In this document: piece by piece, positions 42,642-52,645 of the stretch
Layout: every line of letters starts with the position of its first letter
How positions within the stretch are numbered: position 1 is the first letter of the stretch
Assembly (NCBI RefSeq): GCF_021533215.1
Contig: NZ_JAJNKA010000004.1
Span: forward strand, 1 to 64,000
DNA from: Portibacter lacus
GTDB taxonomy: Bacteria; Bacteroidota; Bacteroidia; Chitinophagales; Saprospiraceae
Direction: 5' to 3'
DNA length: 64,000 nucleotides
Notes under the pieces: model-generated
What the model was told of the DNA's origin: nothing
The model's input: only the letters and a program-made list of their open reading frames with translations
The model's database searches: none
Made by a program: the position numbers and the translations under genes

Positions 42642-44243
42642 TTATTGAATGATCGTAATATCTCCAGTGATTACCTTGGTTCTATCATTTTCCAAGTTGA
42701 TTTCTATCACATAGGTATAAACGCCGGGACTGGCATTTTCATTAGCAATGTTTCCATCCCAAGTGTAGTCGGTTTCCTGAAGCAAGTCAGATGAATAATA
42801 AACTCTACTACCCCATCTATTAAAGATAGATACGGAATTTAAAAATAAGTTTGGCTCCTTTAAAAACACTTCAAATTCATCATTCACACCATCTCCATTC
42901 GGTGAAAAAATATTAGGTATGTAAATTTTATAGAAAGCTAAGTCAAGTACAACTAAACTATCGCAACCTTGAGCTGATTGCAAGTTCAACTCATAAGTTC
43001 CAACGTCTGAAAAACTAAAATTTTCCATCCTAAAAACGTCACCTTCGAAAATCTTAGCAGAAACCATATCTTGCTGTTTTCCTAGAACACTTAAGTCAAG
43101 GATTATAATACTGTCGCAACCAATATCAGTCAATATTGTATCAAGATAAATTCCAGGCTCTACCAGTTGGGATTCATTGAAATCATACTTTTCATCATCA
43201 CATATAGTTTGGGTAATTTCAGTTCTATATTCAGGGACTTCGTAAGCATAGACTTTCGAGAGATTACATTGCCCCTCCAGGTATTCCATAACAGCATAGT
43301 TCCCATCGGCCAAGTGTGGCTTATAACTTGAATCGGTTTCGCCGATGATGGCAATACCATCTTTATACCATTGGTAAGTTGCATTTTCATCGTGTGTCAC
43401 ACTCAATTCAAAATCATCAACACATACACTTTCATTTTCATCAATATTTTTGCTGAAGAATTTACTTTCTGCTAAAATTAGATTATCAAAATAATAGTAG
43501 AGGTTTTCAGTACTGCTATTCGGTGCACAAGGCGGACCAATTGCAATGGCATATATATCTTCTTTAGGAACAATGGTAATAGTGGTAAGCACCCATCCAG
43601 ATCCATTGACTCTTTTTGAATTAAGGTATTGCCAGTTAGGACCATTAGTCGGACATCCTAATCCTTGATTCCCAATTCCAAATGGGAGGTGATCGCAACT
43701 TGTCGTCCCAAAAAAAGCTATTTCTATAGCAGGGGAAATTGTAGTATTTACGAATCCTAAGTAAAACTCAAATGTATATTCATTTCCAGCTAGCAAAGGA
43801 GACATCAGACATGCTCCAGCATATTCTTTCCAGTTTCGTTCAGCACTTCCATTGATATTTCTTCCATCGCGAAAACCCATGATTCCTTCTCCGTCAGGAA
43901 ATGGTACGGGTGCTGGAATATTTTCCCATCCTTCCCATCCACATTCATGAATATAATCTGTAGTTGGTTCAGAAGCTTGAATCCAATTCTTTGCACAATC
44001 CAGTTGGCTTCGACCTTGTGGACAACAATTTTGTTCTTCGAAAGACGGGTTCGGAATTAAAGACTGAGGTTCTGGCTTTGCACAATCGCAACCTGGATCA
44101 TTAAGATCTATTAATCCATTACCATCGTCATCAATCGCATTATCACAAATCTCGACCTGTAGTTCTAAGTGTAAATTTTCATTCAGCCCAAATGCTATCG
44201 CTATGGATAAGACAAACACCATGCAAAACATTAGACTACGCAT
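42642..44243 (-). CDS. Secreted protein with type B T9SS sorting domain, paralogue 2
   Basis: 533 residues, the same length and order as its neighbour: signal peptide (to about residue 22), DDDGNGLIDLNDPGC, NPSFEEQNCCP, ATYQWYKDGIAIIGE, repeated GCDS modules and a CHU_C sorting domain (YIPNIFSPNGDGVNDEF, SIFNRWGSRVY). The two differ most in the signal peptide, near residues 100-115 (SCGYTGSDDLPPP versus ECGWEGWENIPAP) and in scattered conservative changes. The 150 bp between the genes has no terminator that I can see, so cotranscription is possible. The ligand or function is not known. Confidence 0.85.
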   Translation of the reverse strand: MRSLMFCMVFVLSIAIAFGLNENLHLELQVEICDNAIDDDGNGLIDLNDPGCDCAKPEPQSLIPNPSFEEQNCCPQGRSQLDCAKNWIQASEPTTDYIHECGWEGWENIPAPVPFPDGEGIMGFRDGRNINGSAERNWKEYAGACLMSPLLAGNEYTFEFYLGFVNTTISPAIEIAFFGTTSCDHLPFGIGNQGLGCPTNGPNWQYLNSKRVNGSGWVLTTITIVPKEDIYAIAIGPPCAPNSSTENLYYYFDNLILAESKFFSKNIDENESVCVDDFELSVTHDENATYQWYKDGIAIIGETDSSYKPHLADGNYAVMEYLEGQCNLSKVYAYEVPEYRTEITQTICDDEKYDFNESQLVEPGIYLDTILTDIGCDSIIILDLSVLGKQQDMVSAKIFEGDVFRMENFSFSDVGTYELNLQSAQGCDSLVVLDLAFYKIYIPNIFSPNGDGVNDEFEVFLKEPNLFLNSVSIFNRWGSRVYYSSDLLQETDYTWDGNIANENASPGVYTYVIEINLENDRTKVITGDITIIQ

Positions 44244-44254
44244 TATTTACATTT

Positions 44255-45025
44255 CTATTGATTTACAATAATTACTGGAGCCTGATTCAATCCCAATAAA
44301 CGATCTACGAAACCTTTGCTTAAGGCACTCTGAAGTTTTCCTTTCTTTTTTCGAATAAGCATAAATACTTCGTCGTTCTTTGATTTTTTAATGTAGTCTT
44401 CTATGGAACTAACAACCTTAATATCTTTTGTTGTTTTTTTCTTTTTATCTGGATCTCTGTGAATAAATCGAATATCATCAAAAATATCCTTGAAGCCTTT
44501 CGATAATTCTTTGGCTAATTCATAGTTCTCGAAATGCTGGATCAGAAAATTCAATCTAATATCTTTCTTAAACTTGTAATCCTGAGGAAGGATCAAGATC
44601 GGAATATCTATCTGGTTCAGTAATTTTAGTGCATTCGAACTATTTATAAATTTCGAGATTCCCATGTGATTCTGAGTAGTCATCATGAGAATGTCTGGTT
44701 TATACTTTTTAATCTTCACCTTTATACCCTGAACAGGTCTGTTTTTCCTAACAGACGTCTTTATTTTAGTGTCTGATTTTAACAACTTAGACATGATCTC
44801 AGCTTGATTATTGAGAAAATTCTTAATTGTTTTTTCATCATCATCCATTAAGTCCTTCAATGTCTGAGGCATGGCTTTACCTCTAATCTTGGGAGGCTCG
44901 TATGCATGATAAAGGCATATTTCACTAAACTGCGAATTGTTTTCAAACTTATTTAACAGAGGGATTAGGTTCAAGTAACTATACTGCATTCCGTGTGGAA
45001 TCAAAATCTTCAAATGTCTCGCCAT
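44255..45025 (-). CDS. Universal stress protein-like (two degenerate Usp domains)
   Basis: 256 residues. Two Rossmann-like halves start KILIPHGMQYSYLN and IRLNFLIQHFENYELA. The first half ends NALKLLNQIDIPILILPQDY, the usual Usp C-terminal strand before the ATP loop, but the G-x2-G-x9-G(S/T) ATP motif is degenerate. The second half ends FVDRLLGLNQAPVIIVNQ. Usp-like proteins act in stress resistance, and ATP binding is doubtful here. The protein is cytoplasmic. Confidence 0.65.
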   Translation of the reverse strand: MARHLKILIPHGMQYSYLNLIPLLNKFENNSQFSEICLYHAYEPPKIRGKAMPQTLKDLMDDDEKTIKNFLNNQAEIMSKLLKSDTKIKTSVRKNRPVQGIKVKIKKYKPDILMMTTQNHMGISKFINSSNALKLLNQIDIPILILPQDYKFKKDIRLNFLIQHFENYELAKELSKGFKDIFDDIRFIHRDPDKKKKTTKDIKVVSSIEDYIKKSKNDEVFMLIRKKKGKLQSALSKGFVDRLLGLNQAPVIIVNQ

Positions 45026-45067
45026 ATTCGTAATTTTTTAAAAATATAAAGACAAAATACAATTTAT

Positions 45068-45949
45068 CTAGAAGTAAAAAGAATGAAATTTCCATTGCTT
45101 TAAAGAATTATATTCCAAAGCTGGAAAAGGGAGTTTAATATGATTTAAAGCAAAAAATAATTTACGAAGGAAAGGACGATCCGCTGGAATCTTAGTCCAG
45201 TCTATATCCATTGACAACAAAAACTGACGATGTCTTTCTACTAAGGGGAGCGGCACTTTTTTATAACTTGTAAAATTTCTAAATTCGCCGTACATCCCAT
45301 TCGCACTGTAACCGATAGACACATTAACCCACCTAGGAATTCGATTGCTCGGAGAAAATGAAAGCCAATAAGAATGTCCGTTGTAGTCATAAAATAAACT
45401 TTCTAATTGGTTATCTCCCAGCAAGCCATTAGACGCATCTGCGTAGGAAGATCTACGAAAACTAAACTTAAAATCAATTAACTGATCATCAAATAAAGCT
45501 TCTTGAGACATTAGAAATAAGGAACCTGCTCCATTCGCAATCATATCGCCCCATGAAAATCCCCAGCCTTCATATAGACCATCGAAAACTTCAATCGGCG
45601 TTTGTAAAACGATACCCATCGTGCCACCATATAATAAAGCCTTCTTTTTAGAAACCCCAGCTTTACGCAGCCACTCATAGCATATTTTACTCTCTAAAAA
45701 GGAACCATATGCATGCCCGAATTTATCAATCTGCAAATAACCTTTATTATCGTTATAAAAATGAAATGGAACTCTAGAAACATCCTTATACCAAGCGTAT
45801 CTTAAGCCTGAAATCATGCCAGCATATAACACACTTTCTGTAATGATAGCAGTTGTTAATGTCGTTTTGTTAATCGTAAGGCTGTCATCTTGTGCAGGTG
45901 CATTCAAGTTGAATATCATCAAAAGCAATATGACTATGCTTGTCTTCAT
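45068..45949 (-). CDS. DUF2279 family exported protein
   Basis: 293 residues with a signal peptide ending near residue 19 (NAPAQ). The DUF2279 core reads DKFGHAYGSFLESKICYEWLRKAGVSKKKALLYGG, with EVFDGLYEGWGFSWGDMIANGAGS. A beta-rich second half ends with the aromatic FHSFYF, suggesting a membrane or barrel part. The function is unknown. The start overlaps the LD-carboxypeptidase stop by four bases, so the two may be made together in a cell envelope pathway. Confidence 0.82.
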   Translation of the reverse strand: MKTSIVILLLMIFNLNAPAQDDSLTINKTTLTTAIITESVLYAGMISGLRYAWYKDVSRVPFHFYNDNKGYLQIDKFGHAYGSFLESKICYEWLRKAGVSKKKALLYGGTMGIVLQTPIEVFDGLYEGWGFSWGDMIANGAGSLFLMSQEALFDDQLIDFKFSFRRSSYADASNGLLGDNQLESLFYDYNGHSYWLSFSPSNRIPRWVNVSIGYSANGMYGEFRNFTSYKKVPLPLVERHRQFLLSMDIDWTKIPADRPFLRKLFFALNHIKLPFPALEYNSLKQWKFHSFYF

Positions 45950-46962
45950 CTGACGGTTTGGTCTGGGACCAGAATCTTTCCTGTTCTGAAATCGACATTA
46001 ACATTGGCACCGATAGGAATGGTGAAATTATGAGCTACGTGTCCGAAGTTAAGGCCATAGACACATGGAATATTTAACGACTTCAGTCTATCCTCGAGTA
46101 CCTGCATTAAGGATAAAGATCGCTCTGGATTATCTGGATTGCATCCGCTAAATTGACCTAAAACAATTCCTCTTGCCCTAGCGATGTCAGAAGATTCCAC
46201 CACTTGAGTTAGCATCCGATCTATTCGATAAGGCTCTTCTCCTACATCTTCTATAAACACGATCTTGTCCTTGAATTTGATTTCGTATGGCGTGCCGACC
46301 ATGGCTGCAATTAGCGATAAGTTACCTCCAACTGCAATTCCTGTTGCTTGACCGGGAATAATAGATTTCACATCGTCATAGCTTGTATCTACAGGATAAA
46401 AAGGTTCTATGGTAACTCTTTTTTCTACATTCATCGTTAGGTCTCTCAGAATGGTTCTTGAAAAAGTATTATCTTCTGAAGCACCTAGCGGACCATGAAA
46501 TCCAACAATACCCGTTCTTTGATATATTGCATTCAACAACGCAGTAATATCTGAATAACCTATAAGAACTTTCGGATTCTTTTTAATCAACCGAAAGTCA
46601 ATCTTATCCAAGATCCTTGTACAGCCGTAACCACCTCGAGCACACCATATACCTTTCACTTCTGGGTCCGAATACATCGAATGAAAATCTTCAAGGCGTT
46701 GTTCATCTTTCCCAGCTAAGTAACCAAATTTTTTTCTTAGATACTTTCCTTCTTTTACCCGAAAACCATAGCTAATTGCCTTGTCAATTGAGGTTTGAAT
46801 TTTCTCTTCGGTAAGCACGCCAGCTGGAGAAATTATTCCAATCAAATCTCCAGGATTCAATCTTGGAGGCAGAATCTTCTTCTTTCCAAAATCGTCTACG
46901 GTTATAAACTTGTAAGCTGCCGCAGCTGCTAAAATCGATGCGTTAAAATTTCGTCTATTCAT
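45946..46962 (-). CDS. LD-carboxypeptidase (peptidase S66, MccF-like)
   Basis: 338 residues. An N-terminal Ala-rich hydrophobic stretch (residues 7-18) may be an uncleaved or Tat-like signal (MNRRNFNAS). The S66 nucleophile is S137 in GYSD, preceded by WCARGGYG. The catalytic Glu and His region is IVFIEDVGEEPYRIDRML and ...NFGHVAHNFTIPIG. Such enzymes cut the LD bond to release D-Ala from tetrapeptides in peptidoglycan recycling, and some resemble MccF in microcin C resistance. The gene overlaps DUF2279 by four bases and follows the lipoprotein gene by two bases. Confidence 0.87.
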   Translation of the reverse strand: MNRRNFNASILAAAAAYKFITVDDFGKKKILPPRLNPGDLIGIISPAGVLTEEKIQTSIDKAISYGFRVKEGKYLRKKFGYLAGKDEQRLEDFHSMYSDPEVKGIWCARGGYGCTRILDKIDFRLIKKNPKVLIGYSDITALLNAIYQRTGIVGFHGPLGASEDNTFSRTILRDLTMNVEKRVTIEPFYPVDTSYDDVKSIIPGQATGIAVGGNLSLIAAMVGTPYEIKFKDKIVFIEDVGEEPYRIDRMLTQVVESSDIARARGIVLGQFSGCNPDNPERSLSLMQVLEDRLKSLNIPCVYGLNFGHVAHNFTIPIGANVNVDFRTGKILVPDQTVR

Positions 46963-46964
46963 GT

Positions 46965-47837
46965 CTAAAAGCCTTCTATGGTCACAATATACAAATGTCT
47001 CCCATTTCCAAATCCAGTTTCAGAGCCAATTAAAAATTTATTATCCTTAAAGTGGGTGATGGATTCTATTTGTTCTGCTGGTTTGATATTAAAAATACTT
47101 CTTACTTTGAAGTTTTCTTCCGAAGTTGGTTTCAGAATTACAAGTGAGTTTTTAAAACCTCCAAAAACAAATTGATAGCACAAAAGCAAAACCTGATCAC
47201 TTTCTTCATGGTAATATGCATCCGTTACCATGCCTTCTAAAGGGATCGAATCGAGGAATACAAATTCAGAAGTGTAGATCGGAGCGGTATAGATATTCGT
47301 ATTTTTATTGCCACGATTTTTCGTAAATAATAGGTAGTTGTCATTTTTGACAATCATGGCTTCGCAATCGAAATTATGCTTTTTGACATCAAAACTAGTC
47401 TGATCTGGGTATACAACGGAAACGGTTTTGTTTAACTGAAATGTGGAAGCGTCCACGTGGTATATATTGAGATCCTTACGCTGTCCTAGATTATTACCAA
47501 TATCTCCGATCAGAATTTCATTCTTTTTCTTGTAATAGGTGATTGCTTCCCAATCTCTATTCATAGCTCCAGATATGAGTTTTCTTCCAAGTGTATCTTT
47601 AGTTGAAGGATCGATTAGATGCAAATATGGCCCTCCTCCACCATCGTTGTTAATGATCAATTTTTCGTTCAGATAAATCAATCCTGAGCATTCTCCTAAT
47701 TCAGTTGGCATCTTTGCAAATTTCTGAATAGACAGATTCATTCCCTCAGGGGCTGAGGATGGAATTCTAAAACAACTAGTAATCAGTAAGATTCCGAATA
47801 GGTAACTAATATTTCTTATTTCGATGGGTATTGTCAT
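46965..47837 (-). CDS. Predicted lipoprotein, beta-propeller-like, function unknown
   Basis: 290 residues. It has a lipoprotein signal (LLITSC, Cys22). The mature part contains GECSGLIYLNEKLIINNDGG, NRDWEAITYY, ILIGDIGNNLGQRKDLNIYHV and FLIGSETGFGNG, a run of blade-like beta units also seen in uncharacterised Bacteroidota proteins near the SdiA-regulated and phytase-esterase-like propellers. The membership is not certain. It starts the minus-strand operon with the LD-carboxypeptidase and DUF2279 genes, so a role at the envelope is likely. Confidence 0.65.
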   Translation of the reverse strand: MTIPIEIRNISYLFGILLITSCFRIPSSAPEGMNLSIQKFAKMPTELGECSGLIYLNEKLIINNDGGGGPYLHLIDPSTKDTLGRKLISGAMNRDWEAITYYKKKNEILIGDIGNNLGQRKDLNIYHVDASTFQLNKTVSVVYPDQTSFDVKKHNFDCEAMIVKNDNYLLFTKNRGNKNTNIYTAPIYTSEFVFLDSIPLEGMVTDAYYHEESDQVLLLCYQFVFGGFKNSLVILKPTSEENFKVRSIFNIKPAEQIESITHFKDNKFLIGSETGFGNGRHLYIVTIEGF

Positions 47838-47948
47838 TAGCAGTCGATGTTAGTTAATTGTCAATGTAGGCATTGTGTTAAGGATTATGAGTAAAACACG
47901 TATTCTTTTGAGTAAAAATAGCAATTGTTTCTTGGGTGTAAATGTAAT

Positions 47949-49178
47949 AGTAAGCACGGCTAGAATGAACTTTTAATAGGATAGCATATTTCTTGAGAAG
48001 AAAGCGGTGACTCGCGGTTGTGACTGCTGAGCCATTTTCCTTGCAAGTCTGATCTTAGCAAATATAACATCTTTCGTCCTCGCGACTGGCATCCTTAAAG
48101 ATGTCATATTGATGAATTAAATGCTGAGCTAGTGGACCAGTAAGCACAACTATAAGCATCTTCGGCTAGTATAAGTTTTTAATAGGATAGATATTTTCTT
48201 GAGCAGAAAGCGGTGACTCGCGGTTGTGACTGCTGAGCCATTTTTCTTGCAAGTTTGACTATAGTAAATATAACATCTTTCGTCCTCGCGACAGGCATCC
48301 TTAAAGATGTCATATTGATGAATTAAATGCTGAGCTATTGGACCAGTAAGCACAACTATATGCATCATCGGCTAGTCTAAACTTTTAATAGAATAGAAAA
48401 TTTCTTGAGAAGAAAGCGGTGACTCGCGGTTGTGACTGCTGAGCCATTTTTCTTGCAAGTTTGATCATGGCAAATATAACATCTTTCGTCCTCGCGACAG
48501 GCATCCTTAATGATGTCATATTGATGATATAAATGCTGAGCTATTGGACCAGTAAGCACAACTATAAGCATCGGCGGCTAGTATAAACTATTAATAGGAT
48601 AGATATTTTCTTGAGCAGAAAGCGGTGACTCCCAGTTGTGACTGCTGAGCCATTTTTTCTTGCAAGTTTGATCATAACAACAAATATAACATCTTTCGTC
48701 CAAGCACTAGGCATCCCTAAAGATGTCATATTGATGATATAAATACTGAGCCATTGAACCAGTAAGCACAACTATATGCATCGTCGACTAGTCTAAACTT
48801 TTAATAGGATAGAATATTTCTTGAGAAGAAAACGTAGACTCACGGTTGTGACTGCTGAGCCATTTTTTCTTGCAATTTTGACTATAGTAAATATAACATC
48901 TTTCGTCCTCGCTCTAGGCATCCTTAAAGATGTCATATTGAAGATATAAATGCTGAGCTATTGGACCAGTAAGCACAACTAAAAGCATCGTCGGCGAGTT
49001 TAAACTTTTAATAGGATAGAATATTTCTTGAGAAGAAAGCGGTGACTCGCGGTTGTGACTGCTGAGCCATTTTCCTTGCAAGTTTGATCTTAGTTAAATA
49101 TAACATTTTTCGTCCTCGCTCTAGGCATCCTTAAAGATGTCATATTGAAGTAACAAGCAATATTAAAGATGTCATATT
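47949..49178. repeat. Intergenic tandem array: six units of about 206 bp, each with a hairpin
   Basis: The mark GGTTGTGACTGCTGAGCC recurs at 48016, 48222, 48428, 48634 (first base changed), 48844 and 49051, giving spacings of 206, 206, 206, 210 and 207. Each unit also carries ATATAACATCTTT and, 22 bases later, AAAGATGTCATAT, which pair over 13 bp with one mismatch (copy 1: 48062-48074 and 48097-48109). The loop varies (CGCGACTGG, CGCGACAGG, GCTCTAGG, AGCACTAGG) while the stem is kept in most copies. A seventh half-copy TTAAAGATGTCATATT lies at about 49163 next to the SDR gene stop. Short minus-strand frames of about 65-72 codons exist in some units but are broken by indels in others, so the array is non-coding. 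Confidence 0.95.
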
Positions 49179-49183
49179 ATACC

Positions 49184-50731
49184 TTACCAGCTGATCGGTC
49201 TATAGTCCTTTAGAAATTTACCACACCAATGTTTTCCCGTATTAATTCCATCAAACAACGGATCTAATACTCTTGCTGCACCATCTACAATGTCCAATGG
49301 TGGCTGAAAATCATGCACCTCCTCTTTTCGTTTAGCCAATTCTACAGGATCTTCATCCGTAACCCATCCCGTATCTACCGCATTCGTGTAGATTCCATAT
49401 TTAGCAAAATCAGCAGAAGAAGTGAGCGTCATCATATTCAATGCAGCTTTCGCCATATTCGTATGCGGATGCCTAGACTCCTTACGAAACTTATGAAACT
49501 TCCCTTCCATAGCAGAAACATTAATGATGTGCTTCTTTCCCGTATTCTCCTTCTTCATCAAGTGAACCAATCGATTACATAACACAAAGGGAGCCACCGA
49601 ATTAACGAGTTGCACCTCAAGCATTTCATACGTTTGAATTTCGCCCAATTTCAATCTCCAACTATTCGTCTTTCTTAGATCAACTTGTTGCAAATCTGCA
49701 TCCATTTTACCAGATGGAAAAACTTCTTCTGCCAAGAGCGAGTGATCCGCTGAATATGCAATTTGTGACAACTTAGCAGATGCACTTAATCCAATTCCAA
49801 CTTGCTTTCCATGCCAAGTTACCGGCATGTTTTTATTCTGGCCTTCTACTTCCGAACTAATAACTCCTAAAGCTCTCAGACAGGTCTCATGATCAGATAA
49901 CAAGTTTCGGACTTTAGGCTCCAAATCTGTAAATTCTGTTTCCTCAGTAGTAAGTAAATGTTGATAGAATCCAGCAGGTCGCCTAACTGTTTGAGCTGCA
50001 TTATTGATCAATATGTCTAAACGATCGTGTTGCTGTTCTATAAAATTACAGAATATTTCTACGCTCGGAATATGCCTAAGGTCTAAACCATGAATCTTCA
50101 AACGATGTCTCCATTCTTCAAAATCCTCTTCTTTTGCATACCGCAATGCAGAATCTACTGGAAATCTTGTCGTTGCTATCACCGTTGCGCCAGCTCGAAG
50201 CATCATCACAGTAATATGGTAACCTATTTTCAAACGAGAACCCGTCACTAAAGCAACTTGACCTGTAAGATCCGCGGTCTGGAAACGCTTAGCATAGTTA
50301 AAATCACCACATGTCTCACACATCGTATCATAAAAATGGTGGAGTTTTGTGAAAACGGCCTTACATACGTAGCAATTCCTTGGAGCAACAGAAACCTCTT
50401 CATTTGATTCTTCTATTGATTCAGGCCCTATCATTTTAGGTGCTATAAAAACAGATGCCTCCCGCGCGCTCCTAATACCTGTTGCATTCCGAGCATGCTT
50501 ATCCTTTTCAGCGGCTTTTCTTTTTGCAGCTTTCTTAGCATTCTTCCGTCGCTTTTTCAGCTCATTCCGGTGTGGTCTTGAAATCATTCCAGCTTGCATA
50601 AGAAGTCTAATTCTTTGCTCTTCCGGAATCTCCAATATTTGGCTAGAATCGCCATTTAACGTTTCTAACAAATGGATACATTGATCAATTTGCTCCTTAC
50701 TTAATGGCTCATTCACTTTCTTACTTTCCAT
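49184..50731 (-). CDS. SDR-fold oxidoreductase with N-terminal basic region and Cys4 zinc ribbon
   Basis: 515 residues. A Lys/Arg-rich segment (about 55-82) precedes a Cys4 site at C120, C123, C138 and C141. The Rossmann domain then begins, with T-G-S-R-L-K-I-G170 as a variant glycine motif and INNAAQT for the usual NNA site. The catalytic position that should be Tyr in YxxxK is Thr (T-N-M-A-K in [10 protein letters not shown]), while the Lys is present. A related eukaryote-like SDR family with the same motif exists to my knowledge. NAD(P) binding is likely, but standard SDR chemistry is not certain. The promoter-like box TAGCTTTG lies about 85 bp upstream. Confidence 0.8.
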   Translation of the reverse strand: MESKKVNEPLSKEQIDQCIHLLETLNGDSSQILEIPEEQRIRLLMQAGMISRPHRNELKKRRKNAKKAAKRKAAEKDKHARNATGIRSAREASVFIAPKMIGPESIEESNEEVSVAPRNCYVCKAVFTKLHHFYDTMCETCGDFNYAKRFQTADLTGQVALVTGSRLKIGYHITVMMLRAGATVIATTRFPVDSALRYAKEEDFEEWRHRLKIHGLDLRHIPSVEIFCNFIEQQHDRLDILINNAAQTVRRPAGFYQHLLTTEETEFTDLEPKVRNLLSDHETCLRALGVISSEVEGQNKNMPVTWHGKQVGIGLSASAKLSQIAYSADHSLLAEEVFPSGKMDADLQQVDLRKTNSWRLKLGEIQTYEMLEVQLVNSVAPFVLCNRLVHLMKKENTGKKHIINVSAMEGKFHKFRKESRHPHTNMAKAALNMMTLTSSADFAKYGIYTNAVDTGWVTDEDPVELAKRKEEVHDFQPPLDIVDGAARVLDPLFDGINTGKHWCGKFLKDYRPISW

Positions 50732-50815
50732 GTATTTACTTCGTATTCAGAACCTACTATTCAGAAATAAATATCTCTATTTCTACCGCTGTGATGCTAG
50801 CCGTTCAGATTTCTG

Positions 50816-50823
50816 CAAAGCTA
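50816..50823 (-). promoter_or_regulatory. Bacteroidota -7 box for the SDR gene, in the 300-bp gap before sdaA
   Basis: TAGCTTTG on the minus strand matches TAnnTTTG. No clear -33 element is present. The interval 50732-51031 otherwise holds no gene and no repeat that I can see. Confidence 0.4.
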
Positions 50824-51031
50824 ATGTTTTTCTCACCACTTTTATTTAAGATGGTTTAGAATATCAATTAAAACCTAAGCCATCAGTCTTTAAGTGATAT
50901 AATCAACCTATTTTATTAATCAAATGCTATTCATAGAAATCATCCCAAAAAGAAACTTCCTTAAGCTTACAACTTCCATATTTATTGACTATTTTAATTG
51001 CTTCAATCTCTAATACCAATAAATCTCGATC

Positions 51032-52591
51032 ATGAAAATTCTTCCTAGTATTTTTAACGATGTCATTGGCCCCATCATGAGAGGTCCTTCTAGTTCACAT
51101 ACTGCAGCATCGTGGCGTGCTGGAAAAATGGCTATTCAAATTCTTAACGATGAATTAACTCAAGCTTTAATTGAGTTTGACAAAGATGGAGCTTGGGTGA
51201 CGAATTACAAGGATCAAGGAACCGTGCTTGGCATGGATGGTGGTTTACTAGAAATTGACATGGCAGATGATCGTATGAAACGGACTGACGAAATCGCTGA
51301 GCAACGTGGAATTATAATTGATTACAAAATCAGTACTTTTCCTAATACACATGCGAATAGCATGCAGATCACATTGACCGGAAAGAAAGGTGGTAAGGTT
51401 AAAATTCTTGCGGCTTCTCTTGGTGGTGGATCATTCGAGCTTCAAGAAGTAGATGGTTTCCCCGTAAATATGAAAGGAGATTACCATGAGTTATTCATGT
51501 GGTCTAATCAAGATATCAGCAAAGAAATCAATGATATTTTGCCCGATCACACTACCCTTTCGATCAATGAAAAAAGCGGTAAATACCTATATATCTATGA
51601 AAGTTTCAAGTCCTTTGATCATGTTTTAATTCAGCATATTGACTCATTATCAGAAGTAGAAAAGGTGGCCAATGTTAAACCAATCATGCCCATTACAGCC
51701 GGTCGCCAATCGAATCCTCCTTTCTCAACAATAGAGAGTTTAGTTGAGTATAGTAAGAATTCAAATCTTTCTCTCGGGGAATTAGGTTTGATGTATGAGC
51801 AACATCGAAGTGGCCTTTCGGAGCAAGAACTGAAAGATAAAATGCAAAACATCATTGAACTGATCGAAGGAAGCATTGCCATTGGGCTTCGCGGTACCAG
51901 TCACGAAGACAGAATACTACCCCAGCAATCGCATTTGATTGAAAAAGCAGAAAAATCAAAAAAGATTTTACAAAACTCTATTATCAATAGCATTGTCAAA
52001 AATGTGGCGGCGATCATGGAGGCGAAGAGTGCCCTCGAAGTGATAGTTGCGAATCCAACAGCAGGATCATGCGGAACGGTAGGCGCTGCTATGAAAGCGG
52101 TAGCTGATGATATCGGAGCAACGATGGAAGATAAAATCATGGCTTACTATGCAGCTGGATTGGTCGGAGCTTATTTTGCCATGGGTCCAGGTTTTTCAGC
52201 GGAAGAACATGGATGCCAAGTGGAATGTGGAGCGTCCGCAGGCATGGCAGCAGCTGGGATTGTTGATTTCTTTGGTGGAACAGCAGAACAGGCACTGGGA
52301 GCAGGATCGATGGCAATTCAGAATATGATCGGACTGGTTTGCGATCCGATTGCAGACCGAGTAGAAGCACCGTGCTTAGGAAAGAATACGAGTGCTGCGG
52401 TCAATGCTCTTTCTTCAGCTACCATGGCAGTTGCAGGATTTGCTCATCTGATTCCATTGGACCAAGTACTAGAAACCGTTGTCCGAGTGAGCGCAGATAT
52501 GCCTACTTGTGTGAAATGTACTGGATTGGGCGGATTAGCGATTACGCCTGCGGCGATTGCTTTAAAGGAGAAATTGAATCAAGCGAAGTAA
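51032..52591 (+). CDS. sdaA: L-serine ammonia-lyase, iron-sulfur dependent
   Basis: 519 residues, the single-chain type. The beta domain starts GPIMRGPSSSHTA and the catalytic domain includes NPTAGSCGTVGAA and EHGCQVECGASAGMAAAG. The end CVKCTGLGGLAITP supplies cluster cysteines. It turns L-serine to pyruvate and ammonia with a [4Fe-4S] cluster in the cytoplasm. The region between the N- and C-terminal domains (about 170-240) is longer than in the short form. It is a single-gene unit on the plus strand. It converges on the VOC gene, with 54 bp between stops. Confidence 0.93.
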   Translation: MKILPSIFNDVIGPIMRGPSSSHTAASWRAGKMAIQILNDELTQALIEFDKDGAWVTNYKDQGTVLGMDGGLLEIDMADDRMKRTDEIAEQRGIIIDYKISTFPNTHANSMQITLTGKKGGKVKILAASLGGGSFELQEVDGFPVNMKGDYHELFMWSNQDISKEINDILPDHTTLSINEKSGKYLYIYESFKSFDHVLIQHIDSLSEVEKVANVKPIMPITAGRQSNPPFSTIESLVEYSKNSNLSLGELGLMYEQHRSGLSEQELKDKMQNIIELIEGSIAIGLRGTSHEDRILPQQSHLIEKAEKSKKILQNSIINSIVKNVAAIMEAKSALEVIVANPTAGSCGTVGAAMKAVADDIGATMEDKIMAYYAAGLVGAYFAMGPGFSAEEHGCQVECGASAGMAAAGIVDFFGGTAEQALGAGSMAIQNMIGLVCDPIADRVEAPCLGKNTSAAVNALSSATMAVAGFAHLIPLDQVLETVVRVSADMPTCVKCTGLGGLAITPAAIALKEKLNQAK

Positions 52592-52645
52592 AGCAATACT
52601 AATTCATCATTTGGTAAATAAGTAGGAACAAAAAAACCTAAGCAC

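Noticed and set aside
48150-48771. Minus-strand frames of 64-72 codons in the second array (Cys-rich small proteins)
   Set aside because: The frames look alike within two units but indels break or shift them in others, unit length is not a multiple of three, and no ribosome-binding site is consistent. They are read-through of a non-coding repeat.
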